The notes under the pieces: model-generated
The model's database searches: none
What the model was told of the DNA's origin: nothing
The model's input: the letters and a program-made list of their open reading frames with translations, nothing else
Assembly (NCBI GenBank): GCA_013399895.1
Contig: VXBA01002661.1
Span: forward strand, 1-64,000
DNA length: 64,000 nucleotides
Reading direction: 5' to 3'
Origin: Serilophus lunatus
Taxonomy: Eukaryota; Chordata; Aves; Passeriformes; Eurylaimidae
Shown here: positions 48,601 to 59,475 of the stretch, piece by piece
Numbering within the stretch: the first letter of the stretch is position 1
How the letters are laid out: every line of letters starts with the position of its first letter
Program-made: the position numbers and the translations under genes

Positions 48601-51600
48601 TGCACTCAATGATGTAATAAACATGAGTGTTTCGGCTTTTTATGCTCGAAACGAGACTAGAATTTTATTTCTGATTTTTGGCAACACTTCAGATGCAGTA
48701 TTTACTGACCAAAGACTTGTCAGTGCCAGCAGACACATTGCTGAAAGCTGCTCAGGTATTTCTTAATAGTGAGAAAACCTGAAATGGTTTCTACTCCACA
48801 CAGAGCCATAAATCCTATGAAAGTAAGCCCTTATAATTCAGGATCTAAATATTTTTCCCAACTTTTCACTAAGATGATCTGGGATTCTGAGCATAAACCA
48901 TTCAGAAATGCTGAAAACTTGCACTAGCACGTGCTCCTGTGAAACAGCAATAGCATGCTGAAGGACCTGCTGTAATTATCACTAAACATAATGCTGAAAA
49001 AGAAATTATAGATGGCAATGTTCTGGGCTGACTTTGATATACACACCATGAGCAAAATGCCTGGCATTTTTTCATAGCTAGACATTACAGTAATTCGCTT
49101 CTATACATAGTCTTAGAAACATCGCTCTTCAGTGCTCCTATTATCTCTTGCCTATATAAAGGGTCCCAAAGTAGTAAAATAAGCTCTGCCAAGCTGATGA
49201 TCAAGTGTTGTAAAATCTGTGATGGGTGAGATGAAAAATGTTTTTTTGGTTCAGCTGCAAAGTTTGGTGTCCAATTTAAACCACATGGAAAATCTGTAGA
49301 TCTATATACCATAGGATGAAACTCCAGAAGTCTCAATTCCAGCATTTTGTGTATTTTGAGGTTTCTTTAAAATCATAAGAAAAAAATTCTTAAAAATGTA
49401 AAATTATATTTACTTTGAATATTTGCATTTTTCTGTGATATTTTTCATATTATTCTCTTCCCTCTTCTTTATGAGGATAGCATCAGTAACTCAAAGATTA
49501 ATGATAAAGAATTCCTTAATTTTTCAGATTTTTATAAATCTCAAAGAAAAAGTATTAAACACTTTTTAAGTGAAGATTATTGTTTCCAGAATTTGAAAAT
49601 AATTTCATATTATGACTTACTGTTTTCCTCTCCATGGCACCAAGAAGTAAAGGATTGACAACAGAAGTAAAAGAACTAATGATTTGTCAAGAATTAGAAA
49701 AGGTTCTGCTTAAATATTTTCAAGATGATCTGCTATTTCATCAGTTCTGGCTATTCATGGTAATTGCTATGTTAGTGTCACTATAGTGCTACAGGTGTCT
49801 ACAAACTAGATCTTTCCTCAGTATTTTACTTCTGCTTGTACTGTAACAAAATACTATATAACAAGATGAAATATTAAAAGCCTAGGGGAATAATGACCTG
49901 AAGTCGTTCACACATTGCAAAGTGATCAATTTCAAGAAACTGGCAACTTTTAGATACAGAAATACCTTGCAGGTCATTAGAAGAAATTAAAATTAGGCTC
50001 TTAAAAAAGTCATTTTCTACAATCTGAGGTAGAAAGTCACCATGTATGTCTTGTCAATATTTCACCTCATGTTAAACTTTCCACTGACTATTTTTTTTTT
50101 TCATGAGGGAGAAGTGAGTAATGTGGAAGAACTCTGATCTTCAGGATGCCTCATTTTTACTTGATTTGCCAAGATTTAACTGCATTTGTGCTACTTTCCC
50201 TTAGCTTCTACCTCTTGCTTGCCTCATTTTATAAACTGGTGATAAGAACAATGACTGGTCACTAGCTGAATGTTGCATAAGGATACTTTCCACTTATATT
50301 TCAAATTATTTGAATTTGTCTTCCAGAAAAAAAAAAAAATCCATTCCTTATTATAAAAAAAAATAAGTAAAAAAGAAGTAATAAAAATAAAACTTTTACG
50401 AACTTGTTCCTAGTTTTGGTGTTCGCATATGTTGACTATGACTAAAAAAACCAATATATGATATTTTTTAATGAATACTGAAATTCATCAATACTCTGTC
50501 CAGTATTAATACAAAGATGAACGTAAGTCTGAGTTCTCTTCTGAACTTCTTTGGTTCCTAAAATTTACATCATAAAATTTTGCTCCTAGACTCTCTAGAA
50601 TATGTCTGTTCTACCACCACAGTGAATTATCAGAAGATAATTGTTGAGTTCATCTGATCTTGACCAGTGGATATTTTCTTTTCCCTTTCTCTCAGTGGCT
50701 CACATCAACATTTTTCAAGAGAGCTAAAGGAATATGCTTATTTCTTTTTTGTGATGAAGATATTCTTTAATTGAATGACCATGTAAAAATAGCTCTTTAA
50801 AACTCCAGTATATACACCTCTTTTTTTGTTCAAGGGAATATTTTTTTCTCATATCTGCTGTATTCAATGAATGCATAGATGCTGAGAAAGTTAAAACTGT
50901 CTATGTCCCTTCTAATTGTTTAGGTATCACCCCATGTTTTGGATTTAGATTTTTTCTTTATCTGGGTCACAAAGAAAGGACCGCACGCACCCAGGAGAGA
51001 AGAAGGATAATGAATCTCATCCACTAGCCAATACTGTACAATGGAGAAAAAAAGTGCACTAGGCAGATTAAAATGAAATATGCAAGAATACCCTGGAAAT
51101 TATGTGTTCAGTCTTTATGTAAGAATTAAAGCCTTCATTTTCTAATAGCTTATTTTAATTTCCCTGTGAGGATAGTACAGTAGACCTTAAGTCCAAGAAA
51201 TGATTAAGAAAAAAAAATGTCTTTTGCTCTAGGATGTAATTCTTCCATTTGTAGACACCAATAGATCGGTGAAGCTGCAAAAACTAAAGGAGCTATAAAA
51301 AGACTAGAGAAGGCTATAAAAAGAGTATGCAAAAGAGTTACATTTCCTCACAAGCTTGTGGCATCATAGCTGAATTTGTATTGAAGTCTTATCATTATTT
51401 CTTATCTGGAGCAAGTTTTCATGTCTATATCTGAACATGTGACTAGATTGCAATATGTCCATGTATCTGAAGCACAGACCACAGAACATGACCGTCCAGC
51501 AAAGGCAGGATTAAAGAAAGAGCACCATTACCTTGTTATAACTGAAGACCTATTCTCATACAAATTAGAAGTAATGTAAAAAAGCAACTTATACAAGTAG

Positions 51601-52320
51601 TAATGAGAAATACACAAGAAGTACATAATTTTAGATGTAAATTATAAGTAGCATGGAAAAGAAATGAATGGAAACTCAGCTTGTTTTCAGGCAGTGGCAC
51701 TGAAACTTTCATAGATATCTTCCATTTGTGTGTTCGACTTTATTATTATCTGAGAAAGGTATGAACATACACAGAAGGATACCTGTTCAAGCAAGCATGT
51801 AAATAGAAAGTACAGTGCCACAACATGTGGAACAGTCAACATACAACAGAAACAATCTGCTGCCTGTTAAAAAACAGCTTTCCAGTGCATGTCTTGACAT
51901 TATTTACATCAACACTATGAAAAATATTTTCATTAATGCTACAAGAAAACAACACCTAGTGCACCAGAAGAGTGTCAATATAGGTTTACTTGTGTTCCAG
52001 ACATATCAGAAAGAAAGTGAGGGAAAAAGAGACACACTAAATGGTCAATGAGTTTTTTTCAAAATCTACAAAACAACAGCTTTTCAGCTTCTCTGCCTTC
52101 TTTTTACCAAGTTATATCACAGCAGTTGCCATAAAATCACTGACCTCTTGCCTTTACAGTCTAGCAGGAAAGTTTGTATTATATTTCTTAAAGTTGAGAC
52201 ACCTTATACCATTTGGGTCATCTGTGTTTTTAGGCAGTGAAGGCATGGAGAGGATGGTGTGAGGAATTACAGGCAGTTTTCTGCCATGATGTTCATTAAG
52301 CTAACTCACAACTTAGATTC

Positions 52321-52790
52321 TTAAATTTTAGGGTCAGAAGAGGTCATTACTGTCATCAAGCCTGATTTCTTACTATAGCAAAGGGCAAAGAACATCAGTC
52401 TGTAGTTTCAAAATCAAATCCATAAATTTGGTTTGAGCTATAGTAGATCTTCCAAAAATACATGTAGTCTTAATTTAGAGATCTCAGGTGATAGAAAATT
52501 CATTAATTTCATAGGTAAATTGTTCTAATGCTTCATTACTCTCACTACTAAAAATGTGCACTTTACTTCTTAGATGAATTTGCCTAACTTGAAACTACTG
52601 CCAATGAGAGAGGAAAAAAAACGCCCAACTTGTTTCTTCTCAATTAAATATGATACTATTAAAAAAAAAGTCTATTAAGACACTGTCATCAAGACTGTGC
52701 TTGACTTTCTTCTGGACCAGTAAACTGACTAAGTTCTTTGTCTGTTCTACTTGAATCAGTCTAATATTTTTTACTCAACTTTTCTGAAAT
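52321..52790 (-). mobile_element. Ancient CR1/L3-like LINE 3' region, minus strand
   Basis: On the plus strand the order TTTTAGGGTCAGAAGAGGTCATTACTG, CATCAAGCCTGATTTC, CATAGGTAAATTGTTCTAATG, CTCACTACTAAAAATGTGCAC, then CAAGACTGTGCTTGAC resembles the antisense 3' end of an old CR1 lineage widespread in turtles and archosaurs (match from memory). It is far more diverged than the CR1 copies at 30-33.6 kb and 53.5-56.9 kb, so it was inserted much earlier. The right boundary is vague because the similarity fades. Confidence 0.55.
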
Positions 52791-53494
52791 TACCATAGAC
52801 TAATAATCTAAATATGATGTTGTTAATTCCATTTGAAAATGTAATTCTTCCTTTTTATTCATATCATTGGTTTATGTATTCAAGAACCATATTCCCCATC
52901 ATAGGAAGCTTACAAGTCAATAACTTACTGAATGTCACCTTTTAAGTATGATCTACATGTCTTGTTCCCTGGTGTCATGTTTGCTAAAAAGCAAAACAGG
53001 ACCCTACCTTACAAATCAACACATTTTACAGATTTAACTCCATTGCTAGCTTTCCCTTAAATATTTTTTGAATCAACTGCATATTTTGTCATTAATAATT
53101 TTATATTCCCCTTCTGATATCTGTGTTTCACAGATTGCTCTAAAAGTGCACCTTATTATTATAATTGCTCTAAAAGTGCACCTTATTGTTAAGCCATTAT
53201 TTCACGTCTTTTTAAAAAATTTTCCTACTTTTGTAAGCCACTAGACCTCCATATTTGTCCATCCAACATGAGCAGTATAAATGCAAACTAGGCTTTTTTC
53301 TGTAATATAGAATGCTTTTGAAATCCTTTTATAAACTTATATGAATATAGTTTACTTCATCAGATAAGTTTATTATTTTAGAAAAAACACACTAAATTAG
53401 TTTGTTTAAACATGTCAGTCAATATAAATATTTTGCTACTCAAAATTCTCAACAAGTTATTTTTACCATCTATATGACAATATATAGATATAGA
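52791..53494. other. AT-rich spacer between two CR1 elements
   Basis: No gene is visible. It contains a 30-bp tandem duplication at 53134-53187 and a short ATATAGATATAGATGA-like repetition near 53476-53510. Some of it could be very decayed continuation of the old LINE to its left, but I cannot show this. Confidence 0.4.
53134..53187. repeat. 30-bp tandem duplication
   Basis: The 24-bp word beginning ATTGCTCTAAAAGTGCACC occurs at 53134-53157 and again, identically, at 53164-53187, giving a 30-bp period. The absence of differences suggests a recent local duplication. Confidence 0.95.
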
Positions 53495-53559
53495 TGACAA
53501 GATATAGAAAGAAGAGATCCTATGAAGGCCATACGTGTAACATTCTCTATGACTATGAC

Positions 53560-55970
53560 ACGATCATCACCATCAGTCCTGTCCATACGCCTCTGCACAG
53601 CCTTCTTATCCTCCAGCGGATCAACACTCCAACCCATCTTGATGTTGTTTGCAAACTGACAAGAGGGTGCCATTGATCCCCTTGTCCAGATCATTGATAA
53701 AGATAGTAAACATGACTGACCCCAATACTGAGCCTTGGGGAACACCACTTGTGGGTTCAGCCATCAGGTAATTTTTTTACCCAATGAAAAGTGCACCTGT
53801 CCAAACCATGAGCAGCCAGGTTCTCCAGGAGTTTGCTATGGGAAATGGTGTCAGAGGCTTTATTCATGTCCGGGAAGACAATTTTGACAGCCTTTCCCTC
53901 ATCCACTAGGCATATATAATCCTTAGTCGTAGAAGTCCTAGAAAGAGGTCACGTTGATCAAGCAGGAGCTGTCTTGCATAAACCCATATTGGCTGGGCCT
54001 GATGCCCTAGCTGTCCTGAATGTACCTCATGAAAGCACTCAAGATGATCTGCTCCATGACCTTTCCAAGCGCCAAGGTCAATATGGCAGGCCTGTAGTAT
54101 CCCTGATTATCCTTTGGATCCTTCTTGTAGATGAATGGCACATTGGTTAACCTCCAGAGAACTGGGACCTCCCCAGTTAACTGGGACTGTTAGTAAATCA
54201 TGGCAAATGGCTCAGCCAGAAATTCTGTCAGCTCCCTCAGTACCTTTGGCTTGGATTTCATTTGACTCTGTCACATGAAAGGAGGGGTTTTGCACAACAC
54301 TTCAAGAGGGGTGATTCTCTCAACTCTTAGTAATTTATTTGTCTGTCAGTGAAGCTGGGAAATCAAAATAACACTCTTTATTAATAGAAATTGTGACAGG
54401 TTAATCAGGTTTATAAGTTGTCAGTGATAGTGTCTAGCTGCAAAATACATTTAAAGAAATTTACCAATATCACAAAGCAAGCACAAACACAAATTCTAAT
54501 ACAAATGAATATACTAATATACTTATAAAGCAAGCACAGGGTCTATTACTAAAAGCAGAATTTAACATGAGTAGAACACAATTCTTACCTAATAGGCATC
54601 TCTGTGGTAGGGGGAAGGCAAATTCAGCCCAGCAGTGTTAATGGGAATCTTCTTCTCAAGTCTCCATACTTCCACCTTACTTTTATATGACTTTTCTAGG
54701 TTTTAGATGGAGTTTGAGTGACTTTAGTCATAAGTGCTTAATTGTGTATTTCTTGCACAATTTTTGTAGGCTTTTACATCAGTAGCCAGATTATATTCTA
54801 GTTGAGCTTTGGCTCTTCTATTTTATTCCCTGCTTATCCACACAATGTCCTTGTAGTTCTGCTGAGTTGCCTGCTCCTTCGTCCAAAGGTCATACACTTT
54901 CCTTTTTTTCCTGAGTTTGAATCAAAGTTCTCTGTTTAACCAGGCTGGTCATCTTCCCAGCTACTCATCTTTTGGCACATGAGGACGACCTGCTCCTACT
55001 CCTTTAGATTTTTTTATTGAACAAGGTTGTATCTTCCTAGACTCCTTTACCCTTCAGGACTGCCTCCCAAGGAACTCTCTCAAACACCTCCTAAGCAGGC
55101 TAAAATCTGCCCTGTGGAAGTCCAAGTGGCAGTTCTGATGATCCCACTCCTTAATTCTCCTAGAATTAAAAACTCTTTCATTCTATGATTGCTATGCCCA
55201 TGATGGCCTCCAACCATCACATTACGTCCAAGTCCTTCTCTGTTCAAAAAAAACCAGTTTCAGCAGTGCCTTCTCTGACCATCTCACTCACTAGCTGTTG
55301 AAGAACTTCTGTCAAACATACTCTAGGAACATTCTAGAAGTCTTCATCTCTGCCATATTGTATTCCCAACAGACATCTAGTAAGTTGAAATACCCTATGA
55401 GGGCTAGCAATTGTGACACTTCTCTCAAGTGCTTATAGAATATGTTGTCCGCCTCTTCATCCAGGTTAGTCGGTCTATAAACAACTCCCACAATAATGTC
55501 TGCTTTGTTGGCCTTCCCCCAAGTCTTACCCATAAACACTCAACCCTATTGTGACTTTCATTAAACTCTAGTAAATCAAAACACTCCCTAATATACAGGA
55601 CTACCCCACTACCTCTCCTTCTTTGTCTATATTTTCTGAAGAGTTTATATCCACTGCAGCTCCCCAGTTGTGCCAGTCATGCCACCATGTGACGACAACT
55701 GTATTATAGTTTTCCTGCTGCACTATGGCTTCCAGGTCCTGTTTGCTGCCTATGCTGCATGCATTGGTGTAATTGCACTTCAGTTGGGCTGTTGATCCCA
55801 CAACGTTTCGGGTAGGTGAGGCCCTAATTCTTACATGACCCTTCTCACACACTTCTGTGGTTTCTAATACCTCAATAACCTTTTGCAACTTTCCTACCCA
55901 ATGGACCTCCAAATGCAATTTGTGGCCTCCACAGCACTGAACACAATGATGATAATGTAGAGAAGTTTTT
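53560..55970 (-). pseudogene. CR1 ORF2 remnant: endonuclease and N-terminal reverse transcriptase
   Basis: The minus-strand frames show the CR1 apurinic-type endonuclease: CNYTNACSIGSKQDLEAIVQ (from about 55790 downwards), a TWWHDWHNWGAAVD stretch where the family has a catalytic region, and GKANKADIIVGVVYRPTN (from about 55515). After the insertion at 54735-54269, reverse-transcriptase sequence continues leftwards and reaches the catalytic block, which reads FANN (codons at 53644-53655) instead of FADD, so both aspartates are replaced. The coding similarity ends soon after, near 53560. Frameshifts and stops are frequent. Roles are inferred from the CR1 family. Confidence 0.8.
54269..54735 (-). 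mobile_element. Probable LTR inserted in the CR1, minus strand
   Basis: This stretch has no CR1 similarity, although CR1 sequence lies on both sides (GGCTTGGATTTC on the left, GCTTTTACATCAGTAGCCAG on the right). It replaces roughly 330 bp of expected CR1. On the minus strand it has TCATATAAAAG (plus 54681-54691) and two AATAAA signals (plus 54377-54382 and 54334-54339), and it ends ..CATGTGACA at 54269: the order TATA, poly(A), terminal CA of an LTR. I could not fix the other end or a target duplication, so family and exact limits are open. Confidence 0.45.
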
Positions 55971-55974
55971 GTTA

Positions 55975-56450
55975 TTTTTGACCACTGCTTACACAAGGCC
56001 AAGGCCTTTTCTGCTTTTCATACTGCCACAGTAGCAAAGTAGATGGGAAGCTGGGAGGAGACATAGATGGGACAGGTGACCCCAACTGACTTAAGGGATA
56101 TTCCATATTATGTGACATCATGCTCAGTATATAAAGCTGGGGTGAAGAAGGAAGAAGAGGGAGATATTTGGAGTGATGTCATTCGTCTTCCCAAATTACT
56201 ATTGCATGTGATGGGGGCCTGCTCTCCTGAAGAGATTGCTGAACACATGCCTGCCCATGGGAAGCAGTGAATTAATTCCTTTTCTTTGATAATGTGCATG
56301 GCTGTTGCTTTCCCTGTATTAAACTACCTTTATCTCAACCCATGAGTTTTCTACCTTTTACCATTCCAGTTCTCTCCTGGGTCCCAGTGGTGGGGGAGTG
56401 AGTGAGTGGCTGTGTGGCACTTGGCTACTGGCTGGGTTTAAACCATGATA
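55975..56450 (+). mobile_element. ERV LTR inserted in the CR1, plus strand, 5'-truncated
   Basis: The plus strand has GCTTACACAAGGCCAAGG, CTGGGAGGAGACATAG, GGGATATTCCAT (56095-56106), TGACATCA (56113-56120), a TATATAAAG TATA box (56128-56136), ATTAAA as a poly(A) signal (56318-56323), and the terminal block GGTTTAAACCATGATA, where CA has become TA. This order and wording fit a widespread avian LTR family (from memory). It splits the ORF1 and ORF2 remnants of the antisense CR1, so it entered after that element. The usual 5' part of the LTR is missing or unrecognisable. CR1-like sequence appears to run to about 55975, so the left limit is approximate. Confidence 0.75.
56095..56136 (+). promoter_or_regulatory. 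LTR core promoter module with TATA box
   Basis: GGGATATTCCAT, a 6-bp spacer, a CRE-like TGACATCA, 7 bp, then TATATAAAG. The same two upstream words with the same 6-bp spacing occur on the minus strand at 28541-28566. Confidence 0.65.
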
Positions 56451-56870
56451 CCTGCTAACTCCTGTGCAAAGATCCTTTCCCCCTCTTTGAGAGAGGTATA
56501 CCCTTTCTGTTACTGACAGGTCTAATGTCATGTAAATCAACCTGTGATTAAAACCTCTACAATAATGATGGTGACACCAGGCTCAGAGACAGGTATTGAT
56601 GTAATGACAGTTCCTGCTTTTTCCCTTATCATTTTCTACAACTAGAAGGAAAGTGAACACTGCTTGGGCTCCCAAACCCTTAACCAGTCATCCCAAGGCC
56701 CTGAAGTCTTTCTTGATTTCCTTCAGAATTCTTGTTGCTTCTACCTTAAAAATCAATAATGGACAAAGTATGCATTGCGGCAATGGTAGTGTGTATTTGT
56801 GTCCATCTGTTCAGTGCACTCTTACTACAAAGAATGTAACAATTTTCTGCAAGTGGTAAGGAAAGATTGA
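56451..56870 (-). pseudogene. CR1 ORF1 esterase remnant, antisense
   Basis: Minus-strand frames to the right of the inserted LTR read like the C-terminal half of CR1 ORF1: ILKEIKKDFRALG followed by VKGLGAQAVFTF-like sequence (about 56730-56650), then after frameshifts VTERVYLSQRGGK (about 56520-56480) and AQELAG just before the LTR. In CR1 these flank the catalytic Asp-His block of an SGNH-type hydrolase. The expected order relative to ORF2 (upstream on the minus strand) supports a single element split by the LTR. The 5' limit is vague. Confidence 0.6.
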
Positions 56871-59319
56871 ATTCCAGATTGAGTTATAACTTTGTTAGAA
56901 GTGGCATACATTGGCACAGGTTCAGGGTTCTGCATCCTTATTTTAATGTAGTCATCAGATGGCAAAACACAGATCAGCTTTAACTCACAGTGGTAACACT
57001 CAGTTCTCTGTTCAAAATTGAAGTCTCAACCTGATAGGAGAAATGTGGTCCAAGCATAAAAGATCATAGTTCAAGGACCTATCTCAGAGATAGCATCTGT
57101 CAATAAGATCTGGCCTTGCTAAAGTCAGTACTGCATACCTATTTACACAACCTATGCTGTGGGTCACTATGGATAGGATATTCCTGGACCGGTTTATGCA
57201 ACTAGATCTTCATGTCCAAGAGATGTAGTGAAGATGAAATCACCTGGTCTATTAAACTTCAGTCTACTACAGTTTGGTGTGTTTCAGTTAATTGGATGAA
57301 CTCAAGGAGATCTGAAGCCTGGGATTCATTTATTTTGTTATGGAGTCAACACATCCTCACAAAATCTGTTTATGTACTACATGGAGCAAAATAAGGAAAA
57401 AAGAGCAGCATTTGGTAAATAATTTGCTTGGCTGCATCCTGAACAGCTTCATGACTATACAATGAGCAAAGCTGATAGAGAAAAAGATGAGGTATTTCCT
57501 AGGACTGCTGTGATAGTTTCACTAGAGGGTGCAGTTCTGGAACCACCATAGATTACAACAAAAGAAATTATTCCTTTTTTTGCTGTATCATTCACATTCT
57601 GTAAGTGGACTATTTCATGTCCATCCTAGAAAGACTCCAGGCAGAATGGATCCTTGGTGGTTCTAATCTTTGTAGATTATATACTGATTACATCTTTTAC
57701 CAAAGATAAAGGTGTGGTTCTTAGTAAATTCGCTCTCTCTCTCAAAGGCAAGTATCTATATTGCCTTGAAGGGCAGTGCAGAATGGGAGTACTGAAGTGA
57801 GACAAACTCAACTGTCATATTAAGATCTTCAGAGGATCTTGCCTCTCACCCTTGTCTGTGTTTAATGAAGGGAATGAAGAGAGTTGCTTCATGTGGATTG
57901 GTTTCAGTCCTCTGAGGATTGTTTTTAAATGAGAATGGTTGGGTCCCACTGAGAATACTACTAAAACATTGTTCTAGACATGTTGAATCATGTCTGTACC
58001 ATAAACCATGAACATAGTTGCCCATTGAATAGACCTGTCTTTTCTAACTTCATATCTGCTACCACAAAATAGTACAATCACTGTCACAGCATTAGAGTCA
58101 GCAAAAATGTTGTCTTATGCTTATAGCCACATATGCCACTACATGAATTAGATATTCATTTCAGAGGCTCAGGTCACGCAGAAGCTAAGCAAATAGGCCT
58201 GGGAGCAACACCAAAAGATCAGCTGGTCTGTCCTGTTATGTATGGCATGGAACCACAATACCAGCATCATTGGCTGCAACAGCCTTCCACCACTTGATTC
58301 GATAGCTAAAATGGCAGCCTTTGCTAATATCCAACAATAAGGTGGTCTCATGCCAATGAAATTGATTAATTCTATTGCAATTGGGTTTTTTCTATCCCAA
58401 TGTCCAAAAAAGAAATAGCATGTAATACATGCAAATATTGAAAAAGAAGCACCTGACATCCTCTCCTCCAGAAGAGAAGCCTCATTTGCAGTGTACATGG
58501 AAATATGAAGTTATTGTCTTTCTAAAAATAAGATATCAAAATAATTCAATAAGATTAACCAGACATATCTGAAAAGGGGCTTTTGAGTTTGGGAACAGGA
58601 CAGACAGGAAAAAGACTGCTACATGTTGAGAGTATTGTGCTCACTAACAAGGTAGTTTCCAAGTTAGGTTTTTGGAGTCCAAAGAGCAACAATGAAGGAC
58701 AGACCTGTCTCACATATCAGCTGTTTTGAACTGTGACTAGCACGTAAGATATGAAAATTCTTACACTTTTGTTCCTCATTTCTTTTCTTCCCTAGAATAG
58801 TAGATAGTCTTTCACCTCTGACCTTACAGTACTGTAGGTATGGGTAAATATATTGGTATATTGGTAAAATTATTTTAATGCCATTTTACAGGAAAATGTA
58901 TGGTTAGAAATCTATTTATTCAGTTCTATTATTTTACTGACAAAGATAGAAAATTATTATCTAAATTAAAACACCAGTGCTATGTCTCATTTTCGCATTT
59001 TAAAAAGCAAAATAGTGTAGAATATGTATGATGTGAGTATTCTTAGTAACCTTGGTGATGATTTGTGTTAAGAGAAACTCTTTTCTTCTCACTGCCTCCA
59101 GCCTTCTGACAGACCTACCTTGTTGCTGTTGAATGTACAATTTTTCTGGTAGTATAATGTCAGTGCCTTATCTTGATTAACATTTATTTCAGAGGACACA
59201 ATGCTGAGCATGAATTCCTAGCAAGGTCTACCACCAAGGACAAGATGCAACTTAATATCTCTATCATACTCTTTAAAATTTATAGCATATGTAAAATATT
59301 TTAGCAACAATTTAATATT

Positions 59320-59475
59320 CAAACTCATTTAGATTATTACTATTCCCACTATTGCTGTCACTACTATTTTGGAGCTAGAAGTGAAGAGATTAAGTACTTT
59401 ACCAAAACTCAAAGAGTAATCAGTTTTAGGGAAAGTATCAGAATTAACGATTTCTTTCTCCCAGGTTATTGCTTT
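59320..59475 (+). mobile_element. MIR/CORE-SINE-like ancient relic
   Basis: The order AAACTCATTTAGATTATTACTATTCCC, GAAGTGAAGAGATTAAGTAC, TTTACCAAAACTCAAAGAGTAATCAG, then a stretch ending TTCTCCCAGGTT follows the MIR 3' half: 'tcattta..', 'gcacagagaggttaagtaac', 'ttgcccaaggtcacacagctagtaag', 'gaacccaggt'. It is highly diverged. The identification is from memory of the consensus. Confidence 0.45.

Larger units (their letters stand above)
33644..52320. other. Long AT-rich gene desert with simple repeats
   Basis: About 18.7 kb with no recognisable gene, LTR or LINE. It contains the simple repeats listed separately and one assembly gap. An exon-like block at about 34247-34343 (CTCTCTTTTAAG acceptor-like, GAAG/GTAAAG donor-like) has stops in the frames I checked. 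A minus-strand 90-codon frame at 47747-48019 lies in a less AT-rich patch (about 47580-48020) and is unrecognised. At about 51290-51325 the word GCTATAAAAAGA is repeated 22 bp apart. Confidence 0.5.
53495..56870 (-). mobile_element. CR1 LINE, antisense, interrupted by two LTR insertions
   Basis: Read on the minus strand from right to left: an ORF1 esterase remnant (56870-56451), an inserted plus-strand LTR (about 56450-55975), ORF2 endonuclease (about 55970-55150), the start of the reverse transcriptase, a probable second insertion (about 54735-54269), and the continuing reverse transcriptase down to about 53560. The 3' third of ORF2, the 3' UTR and the CR1 tail are missing. Since LINEs normally lose 5' rather than 3' sequence, a later deletion or rearrangement is implied. 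Boundaries at insertion sites are approximate. Confidence 0.8.

Noticed and set aside
58169..58498. 109-codon minus-strand ORF
   Set aside because: No domain, codon or context support; within chance expectation for a 64-kb window.
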